From contig JAGDZK010000001.1 in the NCBI GenBank assembly GCA_049115935.1, positions 36,669 to 100,668 of the forward strand: a stretch of DNA of 64,000 bases, in the 5' to 3' direction. Within the stretch, counting starts at the first letter, position 1. Each line of letters starts with the position of its first letter. The DNA comes from Bermanella sp049115935 (GTDB taxonomy: Bacteria; Pseudomonadota; Gammaproteobacteria; Pseudomonadales; Oceanobacteraceae). The notes beneath the pieces were generated by a model. It saw only the letters and a list, made by a program, of their open reading frames with translations. It was not told where the DNA came from and did not search any database. Below, piece by piece: positions 35,545 to 42,846 of the stretch. A program made the position numbers and the translations under genes.

Positions 35545-36681
35545 TTATTGCGCGCAGTTTTCTAAAGGCATGCTATCAATCCAGTCACTTATGAGTTGAG
35601 CTGCTTGCTCGTCAACCAGTGAGCGACCAATAGGAGGCATTCTATCTTTAGCATCTGTGTGTCGCATACGAATAGGAATACTGGATATTTCGCCACGACC
35701 AGGCCATATATCAAAGCCGCCTCCACGCCAGCCATGGCTTGAATTACATACACCGTGAGCATGGGTGATACTCTTACGCCAGTACTCAAGGCGTAATCCT
35801 GACAGAGCCGCTGAGCCATTTTCATTATGGCAATGGGCGCAATTAATATCTAAATAGGCTTTCGCTCGATCCTGTAGATTAACACTTTCATCTTGCCAGT
35901 TTGGGGTGGTATCAATAACGGATAAATCGTTTGGCATATTATTTAATTTGCCCAGCTTGTGCCACAGGGTAAGTTGATTCGTGAACTCTCCGTTATATTC
36001 AATGATTTTATTCAAGTGACGGGCTTTTGGTCCAATGGGTAAAAACGTGATATTTCCATTGTTATCCTTATTCTGATGACATTCTCCACAGGTTAAGCTG
36101 CCAGGAATAGAATATGTGAATTCATGTTTTTTCTGGTTTTCATATACAGAAGTATTGAGCTCATAGCCATCGGGATAATAAAAAGCGTCTTGATGTTTTT
36201 CTGACCAAATATAAGGTAAAAAAATCCATCCATTATTTCTTTTAATGAGTAATCGTATTTCGATGGGCTGTATCTGTTTACTTTGAGGTAATGAAAACAC
36301 CTTTATTAAAACGGAATTGACTGGGAATTCAAAATTATTAGTTGTATGGAACTGTGCTTGGGTTGAATTAGGCACATATACAAATCGTTGTTTTTGTGAA
36401 AAGTCAGTGAAAAGCGCTGAGTTGATCTCATACTTTAAAGTAGGTGAGTTAGGTATGAAGTTATTATTTTCTTGGGTGATAAACAAATGATAGTTTGAAA
36501 GCCAATTACACTTCTGTGTTGCTAATGCTTCAACATTGACCTCATTAGTTTGCTTATTACAGGCGCTGGGGTTGTCTTTTAGGGTTTCAATCAGTTTTGT
36601 TATGTCGTCAATATCTGATTGTTGTGACTCGATGCAAGCGGTGAATATCGGTAACAACAGGATGATAATATATTTTTTCAT
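35545..36681 (-). CDS. diheme c-type cytochrome lipoprotein, SO2930 family (second copy)
   Basis: A 378-residue lipoprotein: signal MKKYIIILLLPIFTAC with the lipobox Cys at 16. Two heme-binding CXXCH sites are present: LTCGECHQNKD (about residue 201) and INCAHCHNENG (about 282). A likely axial-Met region is MPPIGRSLVDEQAAQLISDWI near the end. These fit the SO2930 family (TIGR03806), which occurs as a partner of parallel beta-helix proteins (TIGR03805). It is a paralog of the next upstream gene and is separated from it by a strong terminator. No clear ribosome site lies before its ATG, so its expression may be low or separately controlled. Confidence 0.88.
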   Translation of the reverse strand: MKKYIIILLLPIFTACIESQQSDIDDITKLIETLKDNPSACNKQTNEVNVEALATQKCNWLSNYHLFITQENNNFIPNSPTLKYEINSALFTDFSQKQRFVYVPNSTQAQFHTTNNFEFPVNSVLIKVFSLPQSKQIQPIEIRLLIKRNNGWIFLPYIWSEKHQDAFYYPDGYELNTSVYENQKKHEFTYSIPGSLTCGECHQNKDNNGNITFLPIGPKARHLNKIIEYNGEFTNQLTLWHKLGKLNNMPNDLSVIDTTPNWQDESVNLQDRAKAYLDINCAHCHNENGSAALSGLRLEYWRKSITHAHGVCNSSHGWRGGGFDIWPGRGEISSIPIRMRHTDAKDRMPPIGRSLVDEQAAQLISDWIDSMPLENCAQ

Positions 36682-36689
36682 AATCAGTT

Positions 36690-36711
36690 AAAAAAGGGGC
36701 TTGCGCCCCTA
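36690..36711 (-). terminator. rho-independent terminator between the two diheme cytochrome genes
   Basis: GGGGC-GCAA-GCCCC followed by six T on the minus strand, 6 bases after the stop of the upstream cytochrome gene and only 10 bases before the next ATG. It may act as an attenuator. Confidence 0.85.
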
Positions 36712-36715
36712 TACG

Positions 36716-37894
36716 TTAATTACAGCTACCAGTAAGGCTGCTAATCCAGCGGTCAATCAATGCTGCGCCTTGTGTGTCTGTGGTACTTCTACCAAGTGGT
36801 GGCATCATTTCACCTGGAACCGTTGTTGTCAGTCTGTGATATAACAAAGAGCTGTCAGGTAAGCCTGGCACGACGACCATGGAGTTGCTGGCGTTGGCAC
36901 CTGAAACGGCTACTTCACAAATACCTTGGAAGTCCTCGGTAGATGCCGCTTTAAATGCGGTGTTAGATGCGGTGCCTTTATCTGCTCGGTGGCAATGTGC
37001 ACAGTTAATGTCGAGCCATTCTTTTGCGTACGTTTCAACTTCACTCGGTGGAATGCTCTCTACATCTTTGTAGTAATCAAATACTTTGGCCTGTTCACGG
37101 TCACTGGCAGCGGGCACAGTGGAGCCATCTAAAAAGCCTTCGCTTATCCATTTTTCAATTTGGTTTTCATCACCTGATGCGTAGCTGAACGTACTATTTA
37201 AATAGCGCGCTTTTGGGCCAATTGGCGAGAAAATACTCTCGCTTTCACTTAGTTTAATTTTATGGCAATCAGCACATTCTCCTTGTGCAGGTACGCCATA
37301 ATCAAATGACAATATCTCATCATTGTGACCTAGAATAGTGGCGACAGTTGCACCTTGTCTTACTCGAGTGGCATCGAGTTTATTGTCATCCCAAAGATAA
37401 ACTCGGTTGACCCAGCCTTCAGATTTTTTAATTAATATACGGGTTTCTATGATGTTTTCTATGGCATAGCCACGACTGTCTTTATCGGTTGTTGATGGCA
37501 TTGAAAACGTTTTGACTAATGCAGAGCCGATTGGAAAATCAAATACTTCATTTTCGACATAATCGGCTTTTTCACCCTCTGGGATAAAAACAAAGCGATA
37601 CTTGGATGCATAGTCAGTAAATAAAGGTATGGATAAGCTGTATGCTAATCCACGATTGTTTGCATTGTCAGTAGGATTGCACTGACTTTGGAATAATTTA
37701 TATTCTGATAATTTGTCAGCATCTGCTGAAAGTAGTTTGCCCCAATCTACAGATTGTGAGCTAGCATCACAAATCGCATCTGTAGGGGACGAATATTTAG
37801 GTATGGTTAGCGCTTGTGTATCGGTTGATTCAGAGCCGCAACCAACTAAGCCCATAAGGGCCACTGAAGCTAATAAAGTTTTTATTTGTTTCAT
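36716..37894 (-). CDS. diheme c-type cytochrome lipoprotein, SO2930 family (first copy)
   Basis: A 392-residue lipoprotein with signal MKQIKTLLASVALMGLVGC (lipobox LVGC). Heme sites are ECADCHKIKL (about residue 213) and INCAHCHRADKG (about 300). MMPPLGRSTTDTQGAALIDRWI near the end supplies a likely axial Met. It shares the same order of elements as the downstream copy: LFTDYASKYRFVFIP, TRILIKKSEGW, FSPIGPKARYLNSTF. The beta-helix lipoprotein gene is immediately upstream, 80 bases away with a perfect hairpin between. It probably passes electrons in the periplasm; the donor and the substrate are unknown. Confidence 0.9.
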   Translation of the reverse strand: MKQIKTLLASVALMGLVGCGSESTDTQALTIPKYSSPTDAICDASSQSVDWGKLLSADADKLSEYKLFQSQCNPTDNANNRGLAYSLSIPLFTDYASKYRFVFIPEGEKADYVENEVFDFPIGSALVKTFSMPSTTDKDSRGYAIENIIETRILIKKSEGWVNRVYLWDDNKLDATRVRQGATVATILGHNDEILSFDYGVPAQGECADCHKIKLSESESIFSPIGPKARYLNSTFSYASGDENQIEKWISEGFLDGSTVPAASDREQAKVFDYYKDVESIPPSEVETYAKEWLDINCAHCHRADKGTASNTAFKAASTEDFQGICEVAVSGANASNSMVVVPGLPDSSLLYHRLTTTVPGEMMPPLGRSTTDTQGAALIDRWISSLTGSCN

Positions 37895-37941
37895 ACTACA
37901 GCCTTAATTTTGGGCGAGTTTCAATTAATTAAATGATCAGA

Positions 37942-37967
37942 CCAAAGGAGGGCAAGCCCTCCTTTGG
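37942..37967 (-). repeat. perfect 11-bp intercistronic hairpin
   Basis: CCAAAGGAGGG and CCCTCCTTTGG with a CAAG loop, between the beta-helix gene and the first cytochrome gene. There is no T-tract after it, so it may stabilise or process the mRNA and set the ratio of the two products rather than end transcription. Confidence 0.8.
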
Positions 37968-37974
37968 CTTCAGA

Positions 37975-39768
37975 TTACAATGAGCAAGAATCACCGTTAT
38001 CATCAGAACCACAACCATAAGCTACGCCATTGATTGTTGCTGTGCTTGCAACACCTTTATAAGCGGTAGTTGAACAGGTCATGCTGTCGTCATTTAAAAT
38101 TGAATTTGCAAGGGCCATTGCCGTTGCTGTATCAGGCGTCTCTTGTTGTAGTGCACCAAGAGCCATTTCTACTTTTGAGTACGGTGTGCCACTGTCAGAG
38201 AATGAAGCATTAGCAGGGTTAGTTGCATAAATAGCTGCGGCGTTTACCGCTGCATTATTTTCATCAACGTTAGATGACTCACACACACTTGAATCATCTG
38301 AGCCATAAAGCATGCCAGTAAATGGAATGATTTCAGTGTTATCAATGCGTTCATCGGCTGTTTCAAGGCCGTTTGCATCAAGTGCTTGTGCAACTTGGTC
38401 GATACCACCAGCAATGGTGGCCATGATGCTATTTGCTGTATCACCATATGGGGTTACGGTTAGTAGTTCACCCACACCATCATAGAAAATTGAAGGTAAT
38501 TGAGTACGCTCATCACCAGAAATAATACCCAGTGTGGACTGTAGTGAACCCACGCCTAGCAATAGCTCATTAATCAATTTACCTTCAGGTGCATTAATAC
38601 CTTCAGCAACGGTGATTGTGTTGTCATGAATATTGATGCCGTTTACGAATGGGCTCCAGCCGTCTAGGTATTTGTCAGCAAATTTTGAAATGTCGCTGTA
38701 CTTTAATACTTCGGTACCTACATTTTGGTTAGGCTCTTCCGCTACACGATCATCTGGCATCATGTATGAGGTGATCGCGACACCAATGGTTTTATGATCT
38801 GTGATGGTGTTTTCATAAATCTCAACATTCGAAGTTGATAACACAATGACACCTGTACCTGGTGGGACTATGTGCACACCACCTTCAAAACATGTATCCG
38901 CTGCAACTTGTGCGTCGGTACAACCTGCTGCAAAGTTTGGTGCGTTGTTAGCTTCAACAATGTTGTCAAATACACGCACATCAGAGCCATATTTACCGTT
39001 ACCAATTGGTAGATCGAATACTAAGATACCGCCTGTGTTGCCACGTGCGGTATTACCGTATACGTCTGCATTGGTTGAGTTTTCAATTTCAATACCAGCA
39101 ACATTTTTTTCTGCAATATTGTTACGTACAACAATGTTTGAACTCTGGCCTACATAAACACCAGCATCTGCCGATCCTTTTACAAAAGAATCTTCAATCA
39201 GGATATTACTAGATTCAACAGGGTATAGACCGTAAGCACCATTTGTAGCTTGGTAATCGGTTTCCCAGACGGTGGCTATACGACGCATGATGACGCCATT
39301 AGCGCCAATTACTTTAATCGCGTTGTTGTTTGATTCATACACACCAAAGTCTTCAAACACTAGGTTATCGGTATCTTCGATTTTGAAACCATCGGCAGAA
39401 GAGCCAGACACATCAAAGATGGTTTTATCTTTGCCTGCGCCACGGAAGGTTAGGTTATCGACATCAATTGAGTCGCCGTTCTTACCTTGGAAAGAAATAG
39501 TTTTAGTCAGGTTGTAGCGACCTTGAGGAAAAACAAAAGTATCGCCAGTTTCTGAGTCTAAAAGTGCATTTAGTAGTTCAGATTGTACGGTAGCATCAGA
39601 TAGGTCATTCGCTTCACCAATACAGATGATACGAGCACCGGCTGTTGAAGCATCGGTACAGTCAAAAACTTTTGCTATGCCGTCATCACTGCTACTGCTA
39701 CCACAACCGATTAAGGTCATGCCTGCGGCGACCGCTGCCGCTAATTTTAGTTGGTTTGTTATTTTCAT
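37975..39768 (-). CDS. parallel beta-helix repeat lipoprotein (TIGR03805 type)
   Basis: A 597-residue lipoprotein: signal MKITNQLKLAAAVAAGMTLIGC, lipobox LIGC, then a Ser-rich linker. Residues about 60-390 form a right-handed parallel beta-helix, seen as repeated short turns such as NNAIKVIGANGVIMRR, SSNILIEDSFVKGSADAGVYVGQS and NIVVRNNIAEKNVAGIEIENS. The C-terminal region is not helical repeat and contains several cysteines. TIGR03805 proteins regularly occur with SO2930-type cytochromes, which is the case here. Beta-helix folds of this kind often bind or cleave polysaccharides; the role of this family is not established. Its ATG follows GAGGG. Confidence 0.92.
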   Translation of the reverse strand: MKITNQLKLAAAVAAGMTLIGCGSSSSDDGIAKVFDCTDASTAGARIICIGEANDLSDATVQSELLNALLDSETGDTFVFPQGRYNLTKTISFQGKNGDSIDVDNLTFRGAGKDKTIFDVSGSSADGFKIEDTDNLVFEDFGVYESNNNAIKVIGANGVIMRRIATVWETDYQATNGAYGLYPVESSNILIEDSFVKGSADAGVYVGQSSNIVVRNNIAEKNVAGIEIENSTNADVYGNTARGNTGGILVFDLPIGNGKYGSDVRVFDNIVEANNAPNFAAGCTDAQVAADTCFEGGVHIVPPGTGVIVLSTSNVEIYENTITDHKTIGVAITSYMMPDDRVAEEPNQNVGTEVLKYSDISKFADKYLDGWSPFVNGINIHDNTITVAEGINAPEGKLINELLLGVGSLQSTLGIISGDERTQLPSIFYDGVGELLTVTPYGDTANSIMATIAGGIDQVAQALDANGLETADERIDNTEIIPFTGMLYGSDDSSVCESSNVDENNAAVNAAAIYATNPANASFSDSGTPYSKVEMALGALQQETPDTATAMALANSILNDDSMTCSTTAYKGVASTATINGVAYGCGSDDNGDSCSL

Positions 39769-39839
39769 TATTACCCTCTATTTTTACGATTTTGTCGTTA
39801 ATAAAGAGTAATAAGACTTAACTAATTAAGGCAGGTGAT

Positions 39840-39859
39840 ATTTGGCCGTTTGGCCAAAT
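39840..39859. promoter_or_regulatory. 8-bp inverted repeat upstream of the beta-helix gene, possible operator
   Basis: ATTTGGCC-GTTT-GGCCAAAT lies between the AraC-family gene and the beta-helix gene, about 72 bases upstream of the beta-helix start. TTTGGCC also appears twice in direct orientation on the plus strand. A regulatory site is plausible, but an araC terminator without a T-tract is possible. Confidence 0.4.
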
Positions 39860-39860
39860 G

Positions 39861-40952
39861 TCACACGGCAGTAGATAAAGATTTTTTCTGATAGGTTTTA
39901 CGGTAATAACTAGGGGTTTGTCCTACCCATTTTTTAAATGCATGGCGGAAATTGGTTACATCATTAAAACCAATGACGCTTGAGATGGCTTCAATCGAAA
40001 TTTCAGTGCGTGTTAAGTATTCGATGGATAACTGGCAGCGAACCTTATTTAAAATCTTTTGGTAAGACGTACCAATATTGGCTAATTGTCGACGTAAAGT
40101 ACGGGAGCTCACATTAAAAGCACTTGCCAGCATTTCAATGTCAGGGTAATCCCCCGCGCAACTAATTAAGATTTGCTGGATCTCATTAACTAATGAGCTG
40201 TCTTGCTTCAGACTCGCAATCAGTTCATTGCAATAAGGCAGGTATTCATTAATGTCAGTGTAGTGATGCTGTTTTCTTTCACGAGAAAACTGAATGCGTT
40301 CAATGGTCCAGCTATTTTGGCTTGCGTTAAATTCAACTGGGCAGCCATAGATTGCTTCATATTCCGCGCGGTTGGCTTCATCTTCAAACGTAAACGATAC
40401 GCTGTGATAGGTTAAGTCATCGCCAAAAATATTTCGTGCAATTTGCATCCGCGCTGAATTACCAAGCGCCACAAAAAATGAAAATGCATCTTGATCAATG
40501 TTTTGCACATTGATCATGGTTTCAAACATTAAATGATCTTTAATGGTATTGCTTCGTTTAAGAATGTTACCCAGTAATGGATAGTATTTACTTTCCATTT
40601 CAATGGCTTGCTCCAGGCGTTGGGTTGAAGCGATTGCGTATCCAAATACACCTAAATCTTTTATTTCGTAAATTTGGCCGATACGTGCGCCCAAAATAGG
40701 ACCAAATTGTTGGGCACAAAACTTCATGGAGGCTAATACTTTATAAGCAGGGATGGATGTCTGCTCTAAGTCTTGTCTGTTTAAACCCACGTGAGCTAAT
40801 AGCTTTTCGCTGAATTCATGCTCATTGTTATCTAAAAAACGAACAACATTTCGCAATTCAAATGCGGGATAAGGCTGATCACCCAATACAGATAAATGAC
40901 ATTCTGTATTCGAATAAATATTCATGTATTGATTTTCGTTCATACCTGCCAC
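39861..40952 (-). CDS. AraC-family transcriptional regulator (OruR/ArgR-like)
   Basis: A regulator of about 360 residues with an N-terminal arabinose-binding-like (PF12625-type) domain and a C-terminal AraC HTH: SSRTLRRQLANIGTSYQKILNKVR, then SIEAISSVIGFNDVTNFRHAFKKWVGQTPSYYRKTY. The group commonly regulates lipid- or amino-acid-related catabolic genes. It precedes the beta-helix/cytochrome genes on the same strand with a 92-base gap holding an inverted repeat, so control of those genes is likely but inferred. The start is unclear: GTG at 40952 or ATG at 40943 or 40925. Confidence 0.9.
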   Translation of the reverse strand: MAGMNENQYMNIYSNTECHLSVLGDQPYPAFELRNVVRFLDNNEHEFSEKLLAHVGLNRQDLEQTSIPAYKVLASMKFCAQQFGPILGARIGQIYEIKDLGVFGYAIASTQRLEQAIEMESKYYPLLGNILKRSNTIKDHLMFETMINVQNIDQDAFSFFVALGNSARMQIARNIFGDDLTYHSVSFTFEDEANRAEYEAIYGCPVEFNASQNSWTIERIQFSRERKQHHYTDINEYLPYCNELIASLKQDSSLVNEIQQILISCAGDYPDIEMLASAFNVSSRTLRRQLANIGTSYQKILNKVRCQLSIEYLTRTEISIEAISSVIGFNDVTNFRHAFKKWVGQTPSYYRKTYQKKSLSTAV

Positions 40953-41208
40953 GATTACGACTTAAGTTGTGGGTTATTGTTGTTTTGCTCAGGGCCGAAG
41001 TTCACATATTAGAGAATGAACGAGGATTCGCAATAACAAACTGGTTCAAATGTACTGGATTTACCCGTTGTGGCCATTATCCACATATTAGGAATTTGAA
41101 TTGTTTGCTTAGTGTTAACTATTAGTAACTTTTTGTTATTAAAAATGCTTATTTAAAGGGTTTAAGGCTTAATAAAGTGGTGCAAAGTCTATGGCTTTTA
41201 AGATTGGC

Positions 41209-41217
41209 TGATATAAT
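41209..41217 (+). promoter_or_regulatory. tcdA: extended -10 promoter of tcdA
   Basis: TGATATAAT matches the extended -10 consensus TGnTATAAT exactly, about 30 bases before the GTG start. No good -35 box is seen, as is common for extended -10 promoters. Confidence 0.6.
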
Positions 41218-41246
41218 GCCTGCCTTGCACAGTACGGGTTAGAGAT

Positions 41247-42035
41247 GTGAGTTATCAAGATCGTTTTGCCGGCATTGCTCGTTTGTATGGGCTTGCGGCT
41301 CTTGAAGTGTTTCAACGCAGTAAAATTGCCGTTATTGGTGTGGGTGGTGTGGGCTCTTGGGCTGCCGAAGCGCTTGCCCGCACCGGTTTTGGTGAGATTC
41401 ATTTAATTGATATGGATGATATCTGCATCAGTAATACCAATCGTCAATTACACACCCTTAAATCCACCGTTGGCCAATTAAAAGTGGATGCGACCGCAGC
41501 GCGGTTAACGGATATTAATCCTGATTTAGTGGTTAAACCCGTCATGGACTTTTTAACTACTTCCAATATGAACGAATATCTTAGCGGTATGGATTACGTA
41601 GTGGATGCCATTGATTCACCTAAAGTAAAAGCGGCATTGGCAGTATGGTGTCGCCGCAATAAAGTCCCATTGGTGATGACTGGGGCCGCTGGTGGGCAAA
41701 CGGATCCGACAAAAATTACTATTGGGGATTTAAATAAAACCCATAACGATCCATTAGCAAAAAAAGTAAGAACGATTTTACGCCGCGAATATGGCTATTC
41801 CCGCAATACAAAGCGTAACTATTCCATTCATGTGGTTTATTCAACTGAGCAGCTGCGCTATCCCCAGTCCGATGGTTCTGTGTGTTTGCAAAAAAGTTTT
41901 ACCGATGGTCCCGTGAAAATGGATTGCTCTGGAGGATTTGGAGCCGCCACCATGGTCACCGCGAGCTTTGGCTTTGTAGCCGCAGCCAAGGTTGCTGAAA
42001 AAATGGCACAATCAGCAACGCTTAGCAAAGACTAA
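41247..42035 (+). CDS. tcdA: tRNA threonylcarbamoyladenosine dehydratase
   Basis: A 262-residue E1-like enzyme that cyclises t6A37 to ct6A in tRNA. The Rossmann motif is IAVIGVGGVGSWAAEALARTGFG, followed by IDMDDICISNTNRQLHTL, which matches TcdA (CsdL) rather than MoeB. The conserved C-terminal CSGGFGAATMVTASFG is present. The start is GTG at 41247, the first residues MSYQDRFAGIARLYG being typical. An extended -10 promoter lies just upstream. A spermidine-synthase-like gene follows 19 bases downstream. Confidence 0.95.
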   Translation: MSYQDRFAGIARLYGLAALEVFQRSKIAVIGVGGVGSWAAEALARTGFGEIHLIDMDDICISNTNRQLHTLKSTVGQLKVDATAARLTDINPDLVVKPVMDFLTTSNMNEYLSGMDYVVDAIDSPKVKAALAVWCRRNKVPLVMTGAAGGQTDPTKITIGDLNKTHNDPLAKKVRTILRREYGYSRNTKRNYSIHVVYSTEQLRYPQSDGSVCLQKSFTDGPVKMDCSGGFGAATMVTASFGFVAAAKVAEKMAQSATLSKD

Positions 42036-42054
42036 GCGTTCATAAGGACATCAA

Positions 42055-42774
42055 ATGGCGGTGATATTTACCAAGCAACAGGGGCCGGATCACTACGAAG
42101 TACGCAGTGCAGGTTCTAGTGTACGCTTATACAGCAATGGCGTGTTGCACAGCCAATATAATCCTTTGCATCCTATTTCGGGGGCTATTTGGGACTTGTT
42201 AGTATTACCTGGGTTCTTTTTAAAGCGCCCGCCGCGTCATATTTTGGTATTAGGTTTAGGTGGCGGCACCGTGGTGCATTTGATGCGTTACTTTTTCCCT
42301 GATTGCAAAATCACCTGTGTTGAACGTGAGGCGCTGCACATAAAAATTGCTAAGCGTTTTTTCAAGCTCCCAAAAGACGTCACTGTGATTCATGGTGATG
42401 CTTATGCGGCGTTAGCGAATTTAGAAACGAAATTTGACTGGGTGTTAGATGATGTGTTTCAACACGCAACCGGTGAGCCTGAGCGTGACGTGAGATTTGA
42501 GGATGTGTTTACACTTTATAATAGGGTCTTAACACAGGACGCTGTATTAAGTATGAATACAATCGGGGCTCAACAATTGAAACCCTTAAAGAAAGTGAAA
42601 GCAGATTTTGATCACAGCTATGTGTTACGCCACCCTTTATACGATAATGCCATAGTCAGTATGTGCAGAAATGGTCGATCAAAAGCGGAATTTTTCGAGG
42701 CATTATCATTACACAAAGCGTTAGATAGCCGACGTAAAACGTGTCGATTGCAAGTGAGTATGCGCGCTTTATAA
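42055..42774 (+). CDS. spermidine-synthase-like methyltransferase-fold protein
   Basis: A 239-residue protein with the Rossmann core of spermidine synthases: HILVLGLGGGTVVHLMRYFFPDCKITCVERE and the acidic WVLDDVFQHATGE segment. It is shorter than true SpeE and lacks the N-terminal tetramerisation hairpin, and the catalytic Asp and putrescine-site residues cannot be confirmed. Many such genes in gammaproteobacteria are annotated only as spermidine synthase-like. It is probably co-transcribed with tcdA. A perfect 19-bp terminator follows. Confidence 0.82.
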   Translation: MAVIFTKQQGPDHYEVRSAGSSVRLYSNGVLHSQYNPLHPISGAIWDLLVLPGFFLKRPPRHILVLGLGGGTVVHLMRYFFPDCKITCVEREALHIKIAKRFFKLPKDVTVIHGDAYAALANLETKFDWVLDDVFQHATGEPERDVRFEDVFTLYNRVLTQDAVLSMNTIGAQQLKPLKKVKADFDHSYVLRHPLYDNAIVSMCRNGRSKAEFFEALSLHKALDSRRKTCRLQVSMRAL

Positions 42775-42792
42775 GTTCTTTAAATAATAATG

Positions 42793-42834
42793 CACACATA
42801 AAAAAACCAGCCTAAGCTGGTTTTTTTATGTGTG
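42793..42834. terminator. bidirectional terminator with a perfect 19-bp stem
   Basis: The left arm 42793-42811 and the right arm 42816-42834 pair perfectly around a CTAA loop, with a seven-A and seven-T tract in the arms. It ends both the spermidine-synthase-like gene and rnb. Confidence 0.95.
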
Positions 42835-42846
42835 GGTTTATGTTGT

